Origin: Bacteroidales bacterium
GTDB taxonomy: Bacteria; Bacteroidota; Bacteroidia; Bacteroidales; UBA932
Reading direction: 5' to 3'
DNA: 51,692 bases
NCBI GenBank assembly: GCA_024694675.1
Contig: JAILJO010000005.1
Coordinates: 1-51,692 of the forward strand
Shown piece by piece: positions 18,254 to 28,543 of the stretch; the stretch's first letter is position 1, and every line of letters begins with the position of its first letter. Position numbers and translations under genes: made by a program. Below the pieces are notes generated by a model that had not been told where the DNA came from, made no database searches, and saw only the letters and a list, made by a program, of their open reading frames with translations.

Positions 18254-18275
18254 TATGTCTATTTTTTTATATTTT

Positions 18276-18350
18276 TGGTAGTGGGTAGGAGAATCGAACT
18301 CCTATTGCGGGAATGAAAATCCCGAGTACTAACCGTTATACGAACCCACC
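18276..18350 (-). tRNA. tRNA-Glu (anticodon TTC)
   Basis: Minus strand GGTGGGTTCGTATAACGGTTAGTACTCGGGATTTTCATTCCCGCAATAGGAGTTCGATTCTCCTACCCACTACCA. A TATCTTTG promoter box lies just upstream (~18363-18370). Confidence 0.93.
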
Positions 18351-18395
18351 AAAATTGGGACTGCAAAGATAGTAATATTTTTTTACCTCACAAAA

Positions 18396-19391
18396 TTATT
18401 TTTCATCTTTTTTCCACTCGAAGGAATAGAGGATTGACTCCACCTGACGGAGGTACTGACGCTTGTCGTAACGGGGTGCGTAGACGAAGGATTCCAACAC
18501 TATAATATCCTTTCCGTCAGGGCTGTAGAAGGCATGTGAGACAAACGGACCGCCCATGAAATCCCCATGGACTTCCCAGAATCCGCGTAGCTCCATGAAC
18601 TCACGTCCCTTGTATTTGAGGGACCTGGTGGTGGGCTCCACGGCGGTGGAGGTTGTCATGTATGAGCCTTCGAACATTCCGGGCACGTTGACCTGCATCA
18701 CGGAGTCGCGTTCCGCAACCAGGTTGGCGACGGAGAAGGGCTCTCTCCGCACCGGGAACTTGTATGCCATGACGGCCTGGGTGGTGTACTGCTTTTCATC
18801 GGCAACCCACACGAAGCTGTCTGTCCACTTCTTGAGCTGGTAGCCGGAAGGGAAGTGGAGGATGCCGCCGGTGAGGTCCAGGAGGGGCTCCTGAAGCTTT
18901 TTCTCCTCATAGAGCTTGGAGTTCTCTATGATGCGGTCCCTTTCACTCTGCTCGAAGTACTCTGAGATAATGGCGCTGGCCCCGCGGAAAAGTTCATCGG
19001 CCTCTTCCTCGGTGGCGGCGTTGATCTGGACTAGGGCCTGGGGGCGGGCCCACTGGTTGCTCTTATACACTACGCCGCTAGTGGCGTTCTGGGGATTGAT
19101 GTTAACCAGCAGCAGGTTCCTGTGCATCTTGAACATGCTGTTGAAGCTTCCCGGAGGAACGTTGGAAACGTTGAACAGGGGCTCTCTCTGGGCCAGGTAC
19201 GGGGTATCGTCCGCAAGGACTTCCCTTATGCTTGTTCCAAGATTGCCAACCCACTGCTCGCGTTCAATCACAACCAGCACTTCGCCGGCCTTGCCGCTGA
19301 CGTTGGGGAGAAGATTGCGCCCGTTGTTGCTCTTGCAACCGGCGAGGGCGACCGCCGCGGCCACCAGGGCCATCAGTTTCATGTATTTCAT
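18396..19391 (-). CDS. DUF4837-family lipoprotein
   Basis: Lipobox MALVAAAVALAGCKS; typical Bacteroidales protein next to rseP. Confidence 0.75.
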   Translation of the reverse strand: MKYMKLMALVAAAVALAGCKSNNGRNLLPNVSGKAGEVLVVIEREQWVGNLGTSIREVLADDTPYLAQREPLFNVSNVPPGSFNSMFKMHRNLLLVNINPQNATSGVVYKSNQWARPQALVQINAATEEEADELFRGASAIISEYFEQSERDRIIENSKLYEEKKLQEPLLDLTGGILHFPSGYQLKKWTDSFVWVADEKQYTTQAVMAYKFPVRREPFSVANLVAERDSVMQVNVPGMFEGSYMTTSTAVEPTTRSLKYKGREFMELRGFWEVHGDFMGGPFVSHAFYSPDGKDIIVLESFVYAPRYDKRQYLRQVESILYSFEWKKDEK

Positions 19392-20686
19392 AACAGTCCG
19401 AATAATCTTGCAAAATCGTTTCCAAAAGCGAGGAGCATGAGCCCCAGGAGAAGCACCATCCCAATTGTCTGCATCACAATCATGAACTTGTCCGACGGTT
19501 TCCGCCCTGTAAGAATTTCAAACAGGCAGAACACCATGTGGCCACCGTCCAGGCCGGGGATGGGAAGGAGGTTAAGCACCGCCAGCATGATGGACAGCAT
19601 GGCCAGGATCACGAGGAACTGGTTCCAGTCCCAAACCGACGGGAATATCTGGCCGATAGCTATGAAGCTGCCCACGGATTTGTACGCGCCCGTGGACGGA
19701 GTCGCCACCAGCCTCAGGTCTTTCAGGTAGCCGGTGACGTTTTCCCAGGCCATTGCGGCGCCGGCAGGAATGCACGCAAGTCCTTTATAGGTACGATGCT
19801 CATAGTCTATTCCGGCAAGGTATACGCCCACCATTCCCAGTGAATCCACCTGCAGTGCACATGAAACGCTGTCAGAGCCACGCAGGACCGTCACTGGAAC
19901 GCTTTCCCCGGGGTGGGCCCGCAGCACCTTCTGGACGTCCTGGAGGTACGGCGTCTCAAGCCCATCGGCCATAACTACGCGGTCTCCCTTCCGTAAAAAG
20001 GCGTTGGGGGACTCCGCCATGGTGGTATCTACCACGAAGGGAACGGCCAGGCCGAACATCCCGGCATCTTTGAGGACGCGTCCAATCATGCCCTGGTCGA
20101 TGTAGATGTCCAGGGTGTCCGTACCGCGGAGGACGGTGGCCTTGCGGGTCTGTCGGCGGGCCAGATCGGCCTGGAGGGAGAAGAAGTCACGGGAGGGATG
20201 GCCGTCGAAACCAAGGATGCGGTCCCCGGTGCGGAAGCCCATTTCCTGGGCCAGTTCACTGGCATATACCGGCCTGTCCGAAGGGATGAAATCCTTACCC
20301 CAGATGCCCAGGATGAGGCTGAAGACAAGTATTGCCAGGATGAAGTTGTTGAGGACGCCGCCGTTCATGACAAGGAGCCTTTTCCAGGCCGCCTTTGAAC
20401 GGAATTCCCAAGGCTGGGGGTCATGGGACAGGAAGTCCTTGTCCATGGACTCGTCTATCATTCCGGCTATCTTGCAGTAGCCGCCAAGGGGCAGCCAGCC
20501 TATGCCGTACTCCGTGTCTCCTTTCTTGAAAGAGAAGAGCTTGACTCCGCCTACGTCAAAAAAGAGGAAGAACTTCTCTACCTTTATCCCGAAAATGCGC
20601 GCCCAGAAGAAATGCCCCGCCTCATGTATAATAATAAGGAGGGACAGCGCAAGTATTACCTGTAAAGCCTTAAATAGTACTACCAT
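19388..20686 (-). CDS. rseP: RIP metalloprotease RseP (site-2 protease)
   Basis: HEAGH motif near the N-terminus, PDZ region, LNLLPIPGLDGGHMVF. Confidence 0.93.
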   Translation of the reverse strand: MVVLFKALQVILALSLLIIIHEAGHFFWARIFGIKVEKFFLFFDVGGVKLFSFKKGDTEYGIGWLPLGGYCKIAGMIDESMDKDFLSHDPQPWEFRSKAAWKRLLVMNGGVLNNFILAILVFSLILGIWGKDFIPSDRPVYASELAQEMGFRTGDRILGFDGHPSRDFFSLQADLARRQTRKATVLRGTDTLDIYIDQGMIGRVLKDAGMFGLAVPFVVDTTMAESPNAFLRKGDRVVMADGLETPYLQDVQKVLRAHPGESVPVTVLRGSDSVSCALQVDSLGMVGVYLAGIDYEHRTYKGLACIPAGAAMAWENVTGYLKDLRLVATPSTGAYKSVGSFIAIGQIFPSVWDWNQFLVILAMLSIMLAVLNLLPIPGLDGGHMVFCLFEILTGRKPSDKFMIVMQTIGMVLLLGLMLLAFGNDFARLFGLL

Positions 20687-21822
20687 AGTGACTGCGCCAG
20701 GGCAAACGCCTCTGAATTTGTGGAGAAAATGTCTTCCAGGGTAGGATTCTCCACAAATTTCACGCCATCCATTACACGGGAAACGGTTTTTGGAATGTCG
20801 TAGAACGCAATTTGGTCATGAAGGTATGCTGCCACGGCGGCTTCGTTGGCCGCATTCATGGCGCAGGGGATGTTTCCGCCCTTCTCAATGGCCTTGAAAG
20901 CAAGGCCAAGGCAGGGGAATTTTTCAAGGTCCGGCTCTTCGAAAGTGAGGGCGCTGAGCTTGCTGAAATCCAGCCTGGGGCCCTCCAGGGACAGCCTTTC
21001 AGGGTACGCCATGGCAAGCTGGATGGGAATTCTCATGTCCGGCAGCCCAAGCTGGGCTATTACGGCTCCGTCCTCAAACTCCACCATTGAGTGAATGACT
21101 GATTCCGGATGGACCACAACATGGATTGCAGAGGCGTCAACGCCAAACAGCCACTTGGCCTCGATAACCTCGAAGCCCTTGTTCATCATCGTGGCGGAGT
21201 CTATGGTGATCTTTGCCCCCATGCTCCAGTTGGGGTGCTTGAGGGCAAGCTCTTTCCCCGCTCCGGAAATCTTTTCTTTGGGCCATGTGCGGAAAGGCCC
21301 TCCGGATGCGGTGAGATGAATCTTTTTCACCTGATTCCCGCATGCTCCCAGAAGGCACTGGAAAATTGCCGAATGCTCAGAGTCTACGGGATAAATATGC
21401 GCACCGCAGCGTGCGGCGGTTGACATCACTATTGAGCCGGCCGCAACAAGTGTTTCCTTATTGGCAAGGGCAACAGTTTTTCCGGCCTCCAGGGCTGCCA
21501 GGGTGGGCCTGAGGCCGCTGAACCCTACCATTGCGGCAACCACAACATCGACCTCCGCGTCGCGAACCCATTCGCATGCGGCCTCTATTCCAAGGCGGAC
21601 ATCGTACTCCGCGGGAAGGGCGTCACGGACGTCGCGGTAGCGGTCCGGGTTGCAGATAACAACCCTTTTAACCTTGAACTCCAGCGCCTGCTGCACCAGC
21701 AGGGCGGCGTTGCTTCCTGCAGACAGCATGTAAACGCCGAAGCGGTCCGGATGCTGCCTTATCACGTCTAGCGTCTGAGTTCCTATTGACCCCGTAGAGC
21801 CCAGTATGGCAACCTGTTTCAT
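20680..21822 (-). CDS. dxr: 1-deoxy-D-xylulose 5-phosphate reductoisomerase
   Basis: MKQVAILGSTGSIGTQTLDVI, ANKETLVAAG, VDSEHSAIFQCL. Confidence 0.95.
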   Translation of the reverse strand: MKQVAILGSTGSIGTQTLDVIRQHPDRFGVYMLSAGSNAALLVQQALEFKVKRVVICNPDRYRDVRDALPAEYDVRLGIEAACEWVRDAEVDVVVAAMVGFSGLRPTLAALEAGKTVALANKETLVAAGSIVMSTAARCGAHIYPVDSEHSAIFQCLLGACGNQVKKIHLTASGGPFRTWPKEKISGAGKELALKHPNWSMGAKITIDSATMMNKGFEVIEAKWLFGVDASAIHVVVHPESVIHSMVEFEDGAVIAQLGLPDMRIPIQLAMAYPERLSLEGPRLDFSKLSALTFEEPDLEKFPCLGLAFKAIEKGGNIPCAMNAANEAAVAAYLHDQIAFYDIPKTVSRVMDGVKFVENPTLEDIFSTNSEAFALAQSLW

Positions 21823-21823
21823 C

Positions 21824-22672
21824 CTAGAACTTTATATACTGTGCCGGATCCACGGGAGCGCCTGCGTACCACAGTTCGAAGTGCAGGTGGTCTCCCTTGG
21901 TAAGTGATACTGACGATGCCAGCATGCCTATGGCCGTTCCGGCCTTCACCGCGTCCCCGCTCTTGCGGAGCAGCTTCTGGTTATTCTTGTATATGGAAAC
22001 GATGTCTCCGGTATGCTGGATGGCGATGATGTATCCGGAATCGTCCTCCCATCCCGTGAAGATGACGGTGCCGTCAAGCACTGCCGATACGGTTGACCCT
22101 GCCGGCGCCGTAACGTCTATCCAGGGATGGATGGAGGCTTCGTACCCCTTGGAGACAACGCCCTTGATGGGGGTGAAGAAGGAAACCGCCTCAATTGGCA
22201 ACCCCTTTTTCTGGGACGATGCCGATACGCCGAACTGCTCCTGCTCAACAACATCTGCCCTCAGGAGGGAGTCCCTGATTGCCAGAAAGGCGGAGTCCGA
22301 AGCCTGATGACGGGAGGCCCGGCTGCCAAGGATGAGGCTGTCCAGACGGATGGGATCTTCTCCGGAGACCACTCTTCGGAGATTCTCCGCATAAAGCTCC
22401 CACTGGAGGATACGTGTCTGGAGGGAATCTATCCTGAGGGAATTCTGGACGGCCTGCCTGCGGCTTCTGGCGTCCGGATATCCCGGAATGAACGTGCGTA
22501 TAGGTGTGTAAGCTATTATGCAGAAAATAAGCACCAGGATAAGTATGCCCGTGGAAACGGCGGCCCAGATGAACTGGGGCTTGGTGAAGCGGATGCTCCA
22601 CAGCCTCTCATGAGACTGGGCGTCTACCAGCGCCAGGCGGAAATTCCGGGTTTTCTTATCTTTCTTTTCCAT
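21824..22672 (-). CDS. M23-family peptidase with N-terminal TM segment
   Basis: HPWIDVTAPAGSTVSAVLDGTVIFTG...GDHLHFELWYAGAPVDPAQYI. Confidence 0.88.
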   Translation of the reverse strand: MEKKDKKTRNFRLALVDAQSHERLWSIRFTKPQFIWAAVSTGILILVLIFCIIAYTPIRTFIPGYPDARSRRQAVQNSLRIDSLQTRILQWELYAENLRRVVSGEDPIRLDSLILGSRASRHQASDSAFLAIRDSLLRADVVEQEQFGVSASSQKKGLPIEAVSFFTPIKGVVSKGYEASIHPWIDVTAPAGSTVSAVLDGTVIFTGWEDDSGYIIAIQHTGDIVSIYKNNQKLLRKSGDAVKAGTAIGMLASSVSLTKGDHLHFELWYAGAPVDPAQYIKF

Positions 22673-22698
22673 AATAATTTCGTAACTTTGCGGCCTGT

Positions 22699-23121
22699 AT
22701 GGACAGGTTCATAGGCATAGACTACGGAAAGGCAAGGACCGGGATTGCGGTAAGCGACCCTCTTGGCATCTTTGCCCAGGCCCTTGACACTGTTCATTCT
22801 ACAAAGATAATAGAATATCTTCAAAATTACGCTCAAAAAGAGACAATCTGCGGCTTTGTGATAGGATATCCCGTGAATATGGACGGCCGTCCGTCGGAGG
22901 CCCAGGCGCACGTGGACGCCTTCCTGCCGCAGCTCAAGGCCGCTTTTCCCGGCATTCCTGTCACCCTGGAGGACGAGCGCTTCACCTCCGTCCTTGCCCA
23001 CCGGGCAATGATAGACGGCGGTATGAAAGCCAGTCGCCGCAGGGACAAGACTGAAGTGGACCGCATAAGCGCCGCCATCATTCTCCAGAGCTACCTTGAC
23101 CGCACCGCAAACACAAGATAA
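22699..23121 (+). CDS. ruvX: RuvX/YqgF Holliday-junction resolvase family
   Basis: MDRFIGIDYGKARTGIAVSDPLG...LEDERFTSVLAHRAM...KTEVDRISAAIILQSYL. Confidence 0.93.
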   Translation: MDRFIGIDYGKARTGIAVSDPLGIFAQALDTVHSTKIIEYLQNYAQKETICGFVIGYPVNMDGRPSEAQAHVDAFLPQLKAAFPGIPVTLEDERFTSVLAHRAMIDGGMKASRRRDKTEVDRISAAIILQSYLDRTANTR

Positions 23122-23122
23122 G

Positions 23123-23677
23123 ATGATAAAGCCCATATACCTTTACGGAGCCGATGTTCTCCGCCGCACCGCAGAACCTGCAGACCTCAAGGACAAAGAG
23201 GGGATTGCAGCCCTGATCGAGGACCTGAAAGACACCCTCAGGGTGGCTGACGGCTGCGGCCTTGCCGCACCCCAGATTGGCGTGAGCAAGCGTGTGGTCA
23301 TTGTGGACGGTGACGTTGTGTCGGACGTTTACGACTACCTGAAAGGCTTCCGCCGCACCCTCATCAACCCGGAAATCCTGGAAGAGAGTGACGAGAAGGT
23401 CACCTATTCGGAGGGCTGCCTTTCCATCCCCGGCATCTACTGCGACATAGTCCGCCCCAAGGTAATCACCGTGAAGTATTTTGACGAGGACCTGAAGGAA
23501 GTGACGGAGACATTCGACAACTTTGCCTCCCGCATGATCCAGCATGAACTCTCCCACCTTGATGGAGACCTCTTCACAGATCACGCCGCTCCCATCCGCC
23601 GCAAGATGATATCGTCAAAACTGCAGGGGATAGTCAAGGGGAAAGTGCATCCGCACTACAATTCCAAGCTTAAATAG
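23123..23677 (+). CDS. def: Peptide deformylase
   Basis: GCGLAAPQIGVSKRVV, EGCLSIPGIY, MIQHELSHLDGDLFTD. Confidence 0.95.
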   Translation: MIKPIYLYGADVLRRTAEPADLKDKEGIAALIEDLKDTLRVADGCGLAAPQIGVSKRVVIVDGDVVSDVYDYLKGFRRTLINPEILEESDEKVTYSEGCLSIPGIYCDIVRPKVITVKYFDEDLKEVTETFDNFASRMIQHELSHLDGDLFTDHAAPIRRKMISSKLQGIVKGKVHPHYNSKLK

Positions 23678-24929
23678 CCCAGGTGTCTTTGAGAGCCTGC
23701 CAGTCGTAATAGGGGCCGCCTTCCATGTTCAGGAGGGTGGCTTCTCTTTCGTTAATGAAGAACTTCACCAGGATGTTGCCGGCCTTATTGCGGTAGAAAA
23801 CGGCCTGGAGGTTGGCTGCGAAGGGGGTGTAGAGCCAGCCGGGCCACTCCATGGCCTCTTCCGCGGTAAGGCGTTCCGCAATGCCTTTGACGCCTATGAG
23901 TGCGGCGATGGCAAGGAGGTGATAGTCGTGTCCGAAGCGGAGGTCTGCGACGGTGGGGCCGCCGGCGATGGCTTCATCGGCCTTGGAGATGAAATCGTCC
24001 ATAAACGCCTTCATTTCAGGGACGGCCATGCGGGAGTCTCCGAACTCTACGCTGTTGCACTGGCGGAGATAGAGGTCCAGTGAGTATATCTTGCTGCTGT
24101 ACTCAAGGTCTTCCGGGGCGATGCAGCGGAGGAGGGAATCGTCAAGTTCGAAGGAGCCGCAGATGATGGCAATTTCCATTGCCCTGCGGGTCATTTTGTC
24201 AATTGAACCGACCACTTCATGCGCCTTGTCAATGTCAGTGAAGATGCGGGAGGCGAAGAACATGGTGTCGCGTACATGCGCGTTTCTGTATTCATTGATG
24301 ATTTCGCGGGCTTCATGACGCTTTTCCCTGGTGTCTTCGCTGGAGAGATAATTCATGTACTCTTCTCCGGTGTCCCAGCTGATGTCAAGGTTGCTGTTAT
24401 GGGAAAGCAGTTCGCCGGTGAAGGCGGCCATGCTCACTATGCAGCGGGGAACTACGCTTGATACGGCGCGCACCTTCTTGGCGCCGCTGAAGACACTGTT
24501 GTACTTATTGTACATTCTGTCTGCAATCTGCCTGTGCTCCTTTGCTCCAAGAGGGGTAAGGCGGCCGTCCATGTGGTTGTGAAGGCTTATGACCGTCTTT
24601 ACGGTCTCATAGGCCTTCTCTCCTTCCTCAGTCAGGATGCCTGCCTCGTGCGCCTTCTCGAAGGAGTTGAGAACCTTTCCGTACGACGGACTCTCCCAGT
24701 TGCTCCTTGACCCGTGACGGCCGTAATGGCTTATGTAGAATGGCCTGTACCCTGCCGGAGCATGCGTCTCCGGAGTATGGAAGTATTCGTATGGATTGGT
24801 ATTGACGCCAGTGCGGTTAAGGTTGCTTTCTATGCTGTCCGGAAGAGCTTGAAAGCTGCTGCGGGTTTTGGTCGCACAGCCACAAAACGTCATCGCTGCG
24901 ATGACGGAAAGAATGAGTATTCTTTTCAT
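23670..24929 (-). CDS. Secreted/lipoprotein histidine-type (acid) phosphatase
   Basis: Lipobox CGCATKT; SHYGRHGSRSNWESPSYGKVL is the RHG motif, MINPP/histidine acid phosphatase-like. Confidence 0.75.
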   Translation of the reverse strand: MKRILILSVIAAMTFCGCATKTRSSFQALPDSIESNLNRTGVNTNPYEYFHTPETHAPAGYRPFYISHYGRHGSRSNWESPSYGKVLNSFEKAHEAGILTEEGEKAYETVKTVISLHNHMDGRLTPLGAKEHRQIADRMYNKYNSVFSGAKKVRAVSSVVPRCIVSMAAFTGELLSHNSNLDISWDTGEEYMNYLSSEDTREKRHEAREIINEYRNAHVRDTMFFASRIFTDIDKAHEVVGSIDKMTRRAMEIAIICGSFELDDSLLRCIAPEDLEYSSKIYSLDLYLRQCNSVEFGDSRMAVPEMKAFMDDFISKADEAIAGGPTVADLRFGHDYHLLAIAALIGVKGIAERLTAEEAMEWPGWLYTPFAANLQAVFYRNKAGNILVKFFINEREATLLNMEGGPYYDWQALKDTWAI

Positions 24930-24994
24930 GTTTTAAATTATACTTTACAGTATTGAGTTACACCTACAGGCCGCAAGATAACAAAAAAATTTGT

Positions 24995-25002
24995 TATTTT
25001 TG
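24995..25002 (+). promoter_or_regulatory. Candidate -7 promoter box TATTTTTG
   Basis: TATTTTTG 23 nt upstream of the ATG at 25025. Confidence 0.4.
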
Positions 25003-25024
25003 CAAAGAAAGCAGCTAAAGTGTT

Positions 25025-26311
25025 ATGAAACGTCCTTTTTTGCGCCTTTTGCCCTTGTTTCTTGCCGCCTGCGCATGCACGAAAACTCCAGAAGAAAAAG
25101 AGTATGCTGAGGACGATTTCATCGATTATATCTCCGTTTCGGTGAATTCTCAGATCACTGAAGTTCAGCCCATGACGGGAATCGTCCTTTGGAGCGATTC
25201 CGGCTCCGTAAAGAAAGACTGGGTCACTATGGAGTATGCCTATATGCTCTACAACGATGTCTGCAAGGCCAAGGACTCCTTTGACTGGACTCCCATGGAA
25301 AATCTCCTTAGCAAGGCTGCCTCACGCGGGCACCAGGTGGTGGTACGCTTCAGGTATTCTTACCCCGGCAAGAGCTGCTCCGTTCCGGATTATATAAAGG
25401 AGCTTGACGACTATGAGGTCCTTTGGGCAAAGGCCGAGGGCAGGAATACTGAGTATCCTGACTGGCGTTGCTCAGAGCTTAAGCGTTTCCACAAGGAGTT
25501 TCACAAGAGATTCGCCGAGAAATATGACAAGGATCCGCGCCTTGCTTTTCTTGAGACAGGCTTTGGTCACTGGGCGGAGTATCATGTATATGACGGCAAG
25601 TTCATAGCGGGCCAGACTTTCCCTCCCAAAGATTTTCAGGCAGAGTTCATGAAGGGAATGGCGGAGTGGTTCAAGGAAACCACCTGGAGTATTTCCATAG
25701 ACGCCGCAGACAACCAGTACGGTCCTTTCCAGAAGTATCCGGAACTGCTTGACCTTACCTTCGGCAACTTTGACGATTCCTTCATGTGCGAGGACCACGA
25801 CAGTTACAACTACGATAGTTGGAAGTTCTTCGGTGAGAATCGTTACAAAAAGGCCCCTCTGGGAGGCGAATTCAGCTATTATTCCGATTATGACCAGAAG
25901 CACTGCCTTGACGCCGGCGGAATGTATGGCCGCAAGTTCGAGGACGAGGTGGCCAAGTTCCACATGACCTTCATTATAGGCAACGATCAGCCCGGCAAAC
26001 AGACCGATGTCCGTATAAAAGAAGCTGCAATGTCGATGGGCTACCGCTTCCGGGTGGACGACTTTCGCGTGAAACCGGGTACCGGCGCTGCCGTAAAGAT
26101 TTCCAACGTGGGTGTTGCTCCAATCTATCGTGATGCATTTGTGGCGGTGGACGGCAAGAGGGGAGAGTACTCCCTCAAGAACCTTATGCCGGGAGAAAGC
26201 AAGTGGATAAAAATAGACTCTCCCAAAATCTCGGAAGAGTCTGAACTTGCAATTGAATGCGATCACCTGGTTCCCGGCCAGGAAATCCAGTTCCAGGCTG
26301 GGGTTATTTAA
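25025..26311 (+). CDS. DUF4832-like lipoprotein, putative TIM-barrel glycoside hydrolase
   Basis: Lipobox LFLAACACTK; LETGFGHWAEYHVYDG and APLGGEFSYYSD resemble motifs in the two DUF4832-like proteins at 33-36 kb. Confidence 0.55.
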   Translation: MKRPFLRLLPLFLAACACTKTPEEKEYAEDDFIDYISVSVNSQITEVQPMTGIVLWSDSGSVKKDWVTMEYAYMLYNDVCKAKDSFDWTPMENLLSKAASRGHQVVVRFRYSYPGKSCSVPDYIKELDDYEVLWAKAEGRNTEYPDWRCSELKRFHKEFHKRFAEKYDKDPRLAFLETGFGHWAEYHVYDGKFIAGQTFPPKDFQAEFMKGMAEWFKETTWSISIDAADNQYGPFQKYPELLDLTFGNFDDSFMCEDHDSYNYDSWKFFGENRYKKAPLGGEFSYYSDYDQKHCLDAGGMYGRKFEDEVAKFHMTFIIGNDQPGKQTDVRIKEAAMSMGYRFRVDDFRVKPGTGAAVKISNVGVAPIYRDAFVAVDGKRGEYSLKNLMPGESKWIKIDSPKISEESELAIECDHLVPGQEIQFQAGVI

Positions 26312-27665
26312 TCCGGTCTTTAAAATATTTCATGATGGTGTTGAACCAATTGGCCGGATAATCATGCGTCATCTCAGCGTAGAAGTGCATCTCCTTGTCT
26401 GTGCTTAGCAGATTCTTATAAGGAGCGATGTTGGTATGTGGCGGGCATGTCCTGTCCTGGAGGCCGCTTGTGGCATATACGGCACACGAGATTCTTGTAG
26501 CCAGATTCTTTGTATCGAAATATGAGAGGAATGCATACATTTCCTCATCGGTCATCGTTCCCTGCTTTTTCTTGGCCTCATTTCCCGGCCAGTAAGCAAC
26601 CTTGAAATAATCGGGAAAATCTCCAAGGAAGGCCACATTAGGGGAGATTGCTGTGAACGGATAATCACTGAGTGCCGCCGCCGCATAGCAAAGTGCGCCT
26701 CCCTGGCTGGAACCCTCCGCGAAGAGGTTGTTCATGTCGCTGGTAGTGCGGGTGGCCATAAAACGGACTGCCTGAACACAGTCCATGAAGGCTCCGCGAT
26801 AGTAGTAGCCGTCCTTGTCTCCGAAGTTGAACGTGAACCAGTCTCCGTAAATGTTCTCAAAGTCCCTGTCAATGCCGTCAGAGCGTTTTGACGCAGGACG
26901 ATGATTGATATACTGACCTCGGTGAGACAGATAAAATTCAGCAAACTCACCGTATCCGGAAGGACAGTCAAGTTTTCCCGGATTGTTGAGAGTATCGTAG
27001 CCGTAGAAATGAATAAGAACCGGATGCTTCTTGCCGTCCTGCGGTTCCAGATAGTATCCCCGCACAATAACGGGTTCTCCGTCCAATCCGTCCGGGGCAG
27101 ACTGCATCTCCACCAGATACACTTTACATGAGGAATTGCTCTTTTTGGTAACCTCCGTCAATGTTACGGTGGTTTCATCCAAAACAGGAAGCTGACCTTT
27201 GGCAGTATCCCAGAACCGGTCAAAATCCGCCTGCTTGTCCGGGGCGGAAACAATGTCCAGAGGAGATACTCCAAAATAGAAATTCCGAGCCGTCTTCTTG
27301 TTTACTTTGCAGTCAGCATTATAGATGCTGGGATCCAAATCCTGATCCGTGGTGAAAGGAATGTCAATACTGCCGTTGGCCGGTACCTTTACACTTTTCT
27401 CAAGAGTGGCGACAGGAACCTCCATGTCGGTAGCTATCTTGACAATTGCATTTGCATCGATGGATACCTTATTTGGATTCTCAATGTGAATGGTTATGGA
27501 CGGGCGCTTTTCAAATACCCAGTTGTCGGTAACCGGGACCGATAAACTCAATGGTTTCAGGTCTGCCGGATTCTGCTCCTCGTTGTCATCAGGTGTACAA
27601 CCGGCAATCAGTACGCTGCTAATGGCAAGAGTAGCAAGAATGGGATAAAATAGACCTTTTCTCAT
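26304..27665 (-). CDS. Acetyl xylan esterase (AXE1)-family lipoprotein
   Basis: EGSSQGGALCYAAAALSDY nucleophile elbow; RISCAVYATSGLQDRTCPPHTNIAPYKNL; C-terminal His in THDYPANWF. Confidence 0.8.
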   Translation of the reverse strand: MRKGLFYPILATLAISSVLIAGCTPDDNEEQNPADLKPLSLSVPVTDNWVFEKRPSITIHIENPNKVSIDANAIVKIATDMEVPVATLEKSVKVPANGSIDIPFTTDQDLDPSIYNADCKVNKKTARNFYFGVSPLDIVSAPDKQADFDRFWDTAKGQLPVLDETTVTLTEVTKKSNSSCKVYLVEMQSAPDGLDGEPVIVRGYYLEPQDGKKHPVLIHFYGYDTLNNPGKLDCPSGYGEFAEFYLSHRGQYINHRPASKRSDGIDRDFENIYGDWFTFNFGDKDGYYYRGAFMDCVQAVRFMATRTTSDMNNLFAEGSSQGGALCYAAAALSDYPFTAISPNVAFLGDFPDYFKVAYWPGNEAKKKQGTMTDEEMYAFLSYFDTKNLATRISCAVYATSGLQDRTCPPHTNIAPYKNLLSTDKEMHFYAEMTHDYPANWFNTIMKYFKDRIK

Positions 27666-27669
27666 GATT

Positions 27670-28542
27670 CTATTCCCTTGAGAAGATAAGCACACAGCTG
27701 ATAGCGGCTACCATACCAACAATCTGCGGGACTGTAGGAACGGCGGCATAAAGGATGAGGGAAATGACGCACATGATTACAGGGGCGCAGGCGTCTGCAA
27801 GGGGAGCGATGACCATGGCCTTTCCATAGCGGTTGGCATACACCAGCGTAAAGGCGCCAATGGCGTTGAGAATCTGTACGCCGAACACTTTCATGGGTTC
27901 ACCCCAGCCGAAGGAGCACAGCGAAGCGTCACCCTTGCCCATGACCAGGGCCACAGGAATAAGGATTACGGCCGATATTGCCATATACACGAACACGCTT
28001 TCAGCATCCGGCGTGGAGTTGTTGGCAAGCTTCATGACGAAAGCCTGGATACCCCAGAATATGAACACTACGGACGCGTACAGAATCCAAATCCAGCTGC
28101 TGGCCGCGCCGCCCTCTGATTTATCAGGCAGGGCAAAGCACACCAGTGCTACAAAGGCAAGGACGATTCCCAGAATGCCCAGCCTGGACACCCTTTCCTT
28201 AAGGAATATTGCCGACAGGAGCACGGTGACGATAGGTGCCACTGAAATCATGGGCATCACCAGATATGCCGGAGCATAGTCCAGGGCAAGGAAAAGCACC
28301 AGCTGTCCGCCAGCACCCAGAAGCCCCACGCCCATGCTAAGGAGCGCCGGCTTCGAGCGTACATCCAGCTTGAATTTGATATTCACAAGTGCCAGCAGGG
28401 CGCAGGGGACCATGCTCAGCGCCCACATCACATACACCAATGTCTTAGGGAGCGTTGTCTGGTCGCTGAAAGCGCCCCAGATGCCCCAGGTTACCATAGT
28501 AATTATGGCATACAGTAACCAATTATGTTTCTTTTCAGTCAT
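27670..28542 (-). CDS. EamA/DMT-family transporter
   Basis: ~10 hydrophobic segments; VTWGIWGAFSDQTTLPKTLVYVMWAL, SAIFLKERVSRLGILGIVLAFVALV. Confidence 0.8.
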   Translation of the reverse strand: MTEKKHNWLLYAIITMVTWGIWGAFSDQTTLPKTLVYVMWALSMVPCALLALVNIKFKLDVRSKPALLSMGVGLLGAGGQLVLFLALDYAPAYLVMPMISVAPIVTVLLSAIFLKERVSRLGILGIVLAFVALVCFALPDKSEGGAASSWIWILYASVVFIFWGIQAFVMKLANNSTPDAESVFVYMAISAVILIPVALVMGKGDASLCSFGWGEPMKVFGVQILNAIGAFTLVYANRYGKAMVIAPLADACAPVIMCVISLILYAAVPTVPQIVGMVAAISCVLIFSRE

Positions 28543-28543
28543 A

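Noticed and set aside
17744-18316. 190-aa plus-strand ORF
   Set aside because: Runs across tRNA-Pro and antisense rpsT; not a real protein.
22624-23136. 170-aa minus-strand ORF
   Set aside because: Antisense to ruvX, which has clear family motifs.
25472-26266. 264-aa minus-strand ORF
   Set aside because: Antisense to the DUF4832-like lipoprotein gene; no recognizable motif.
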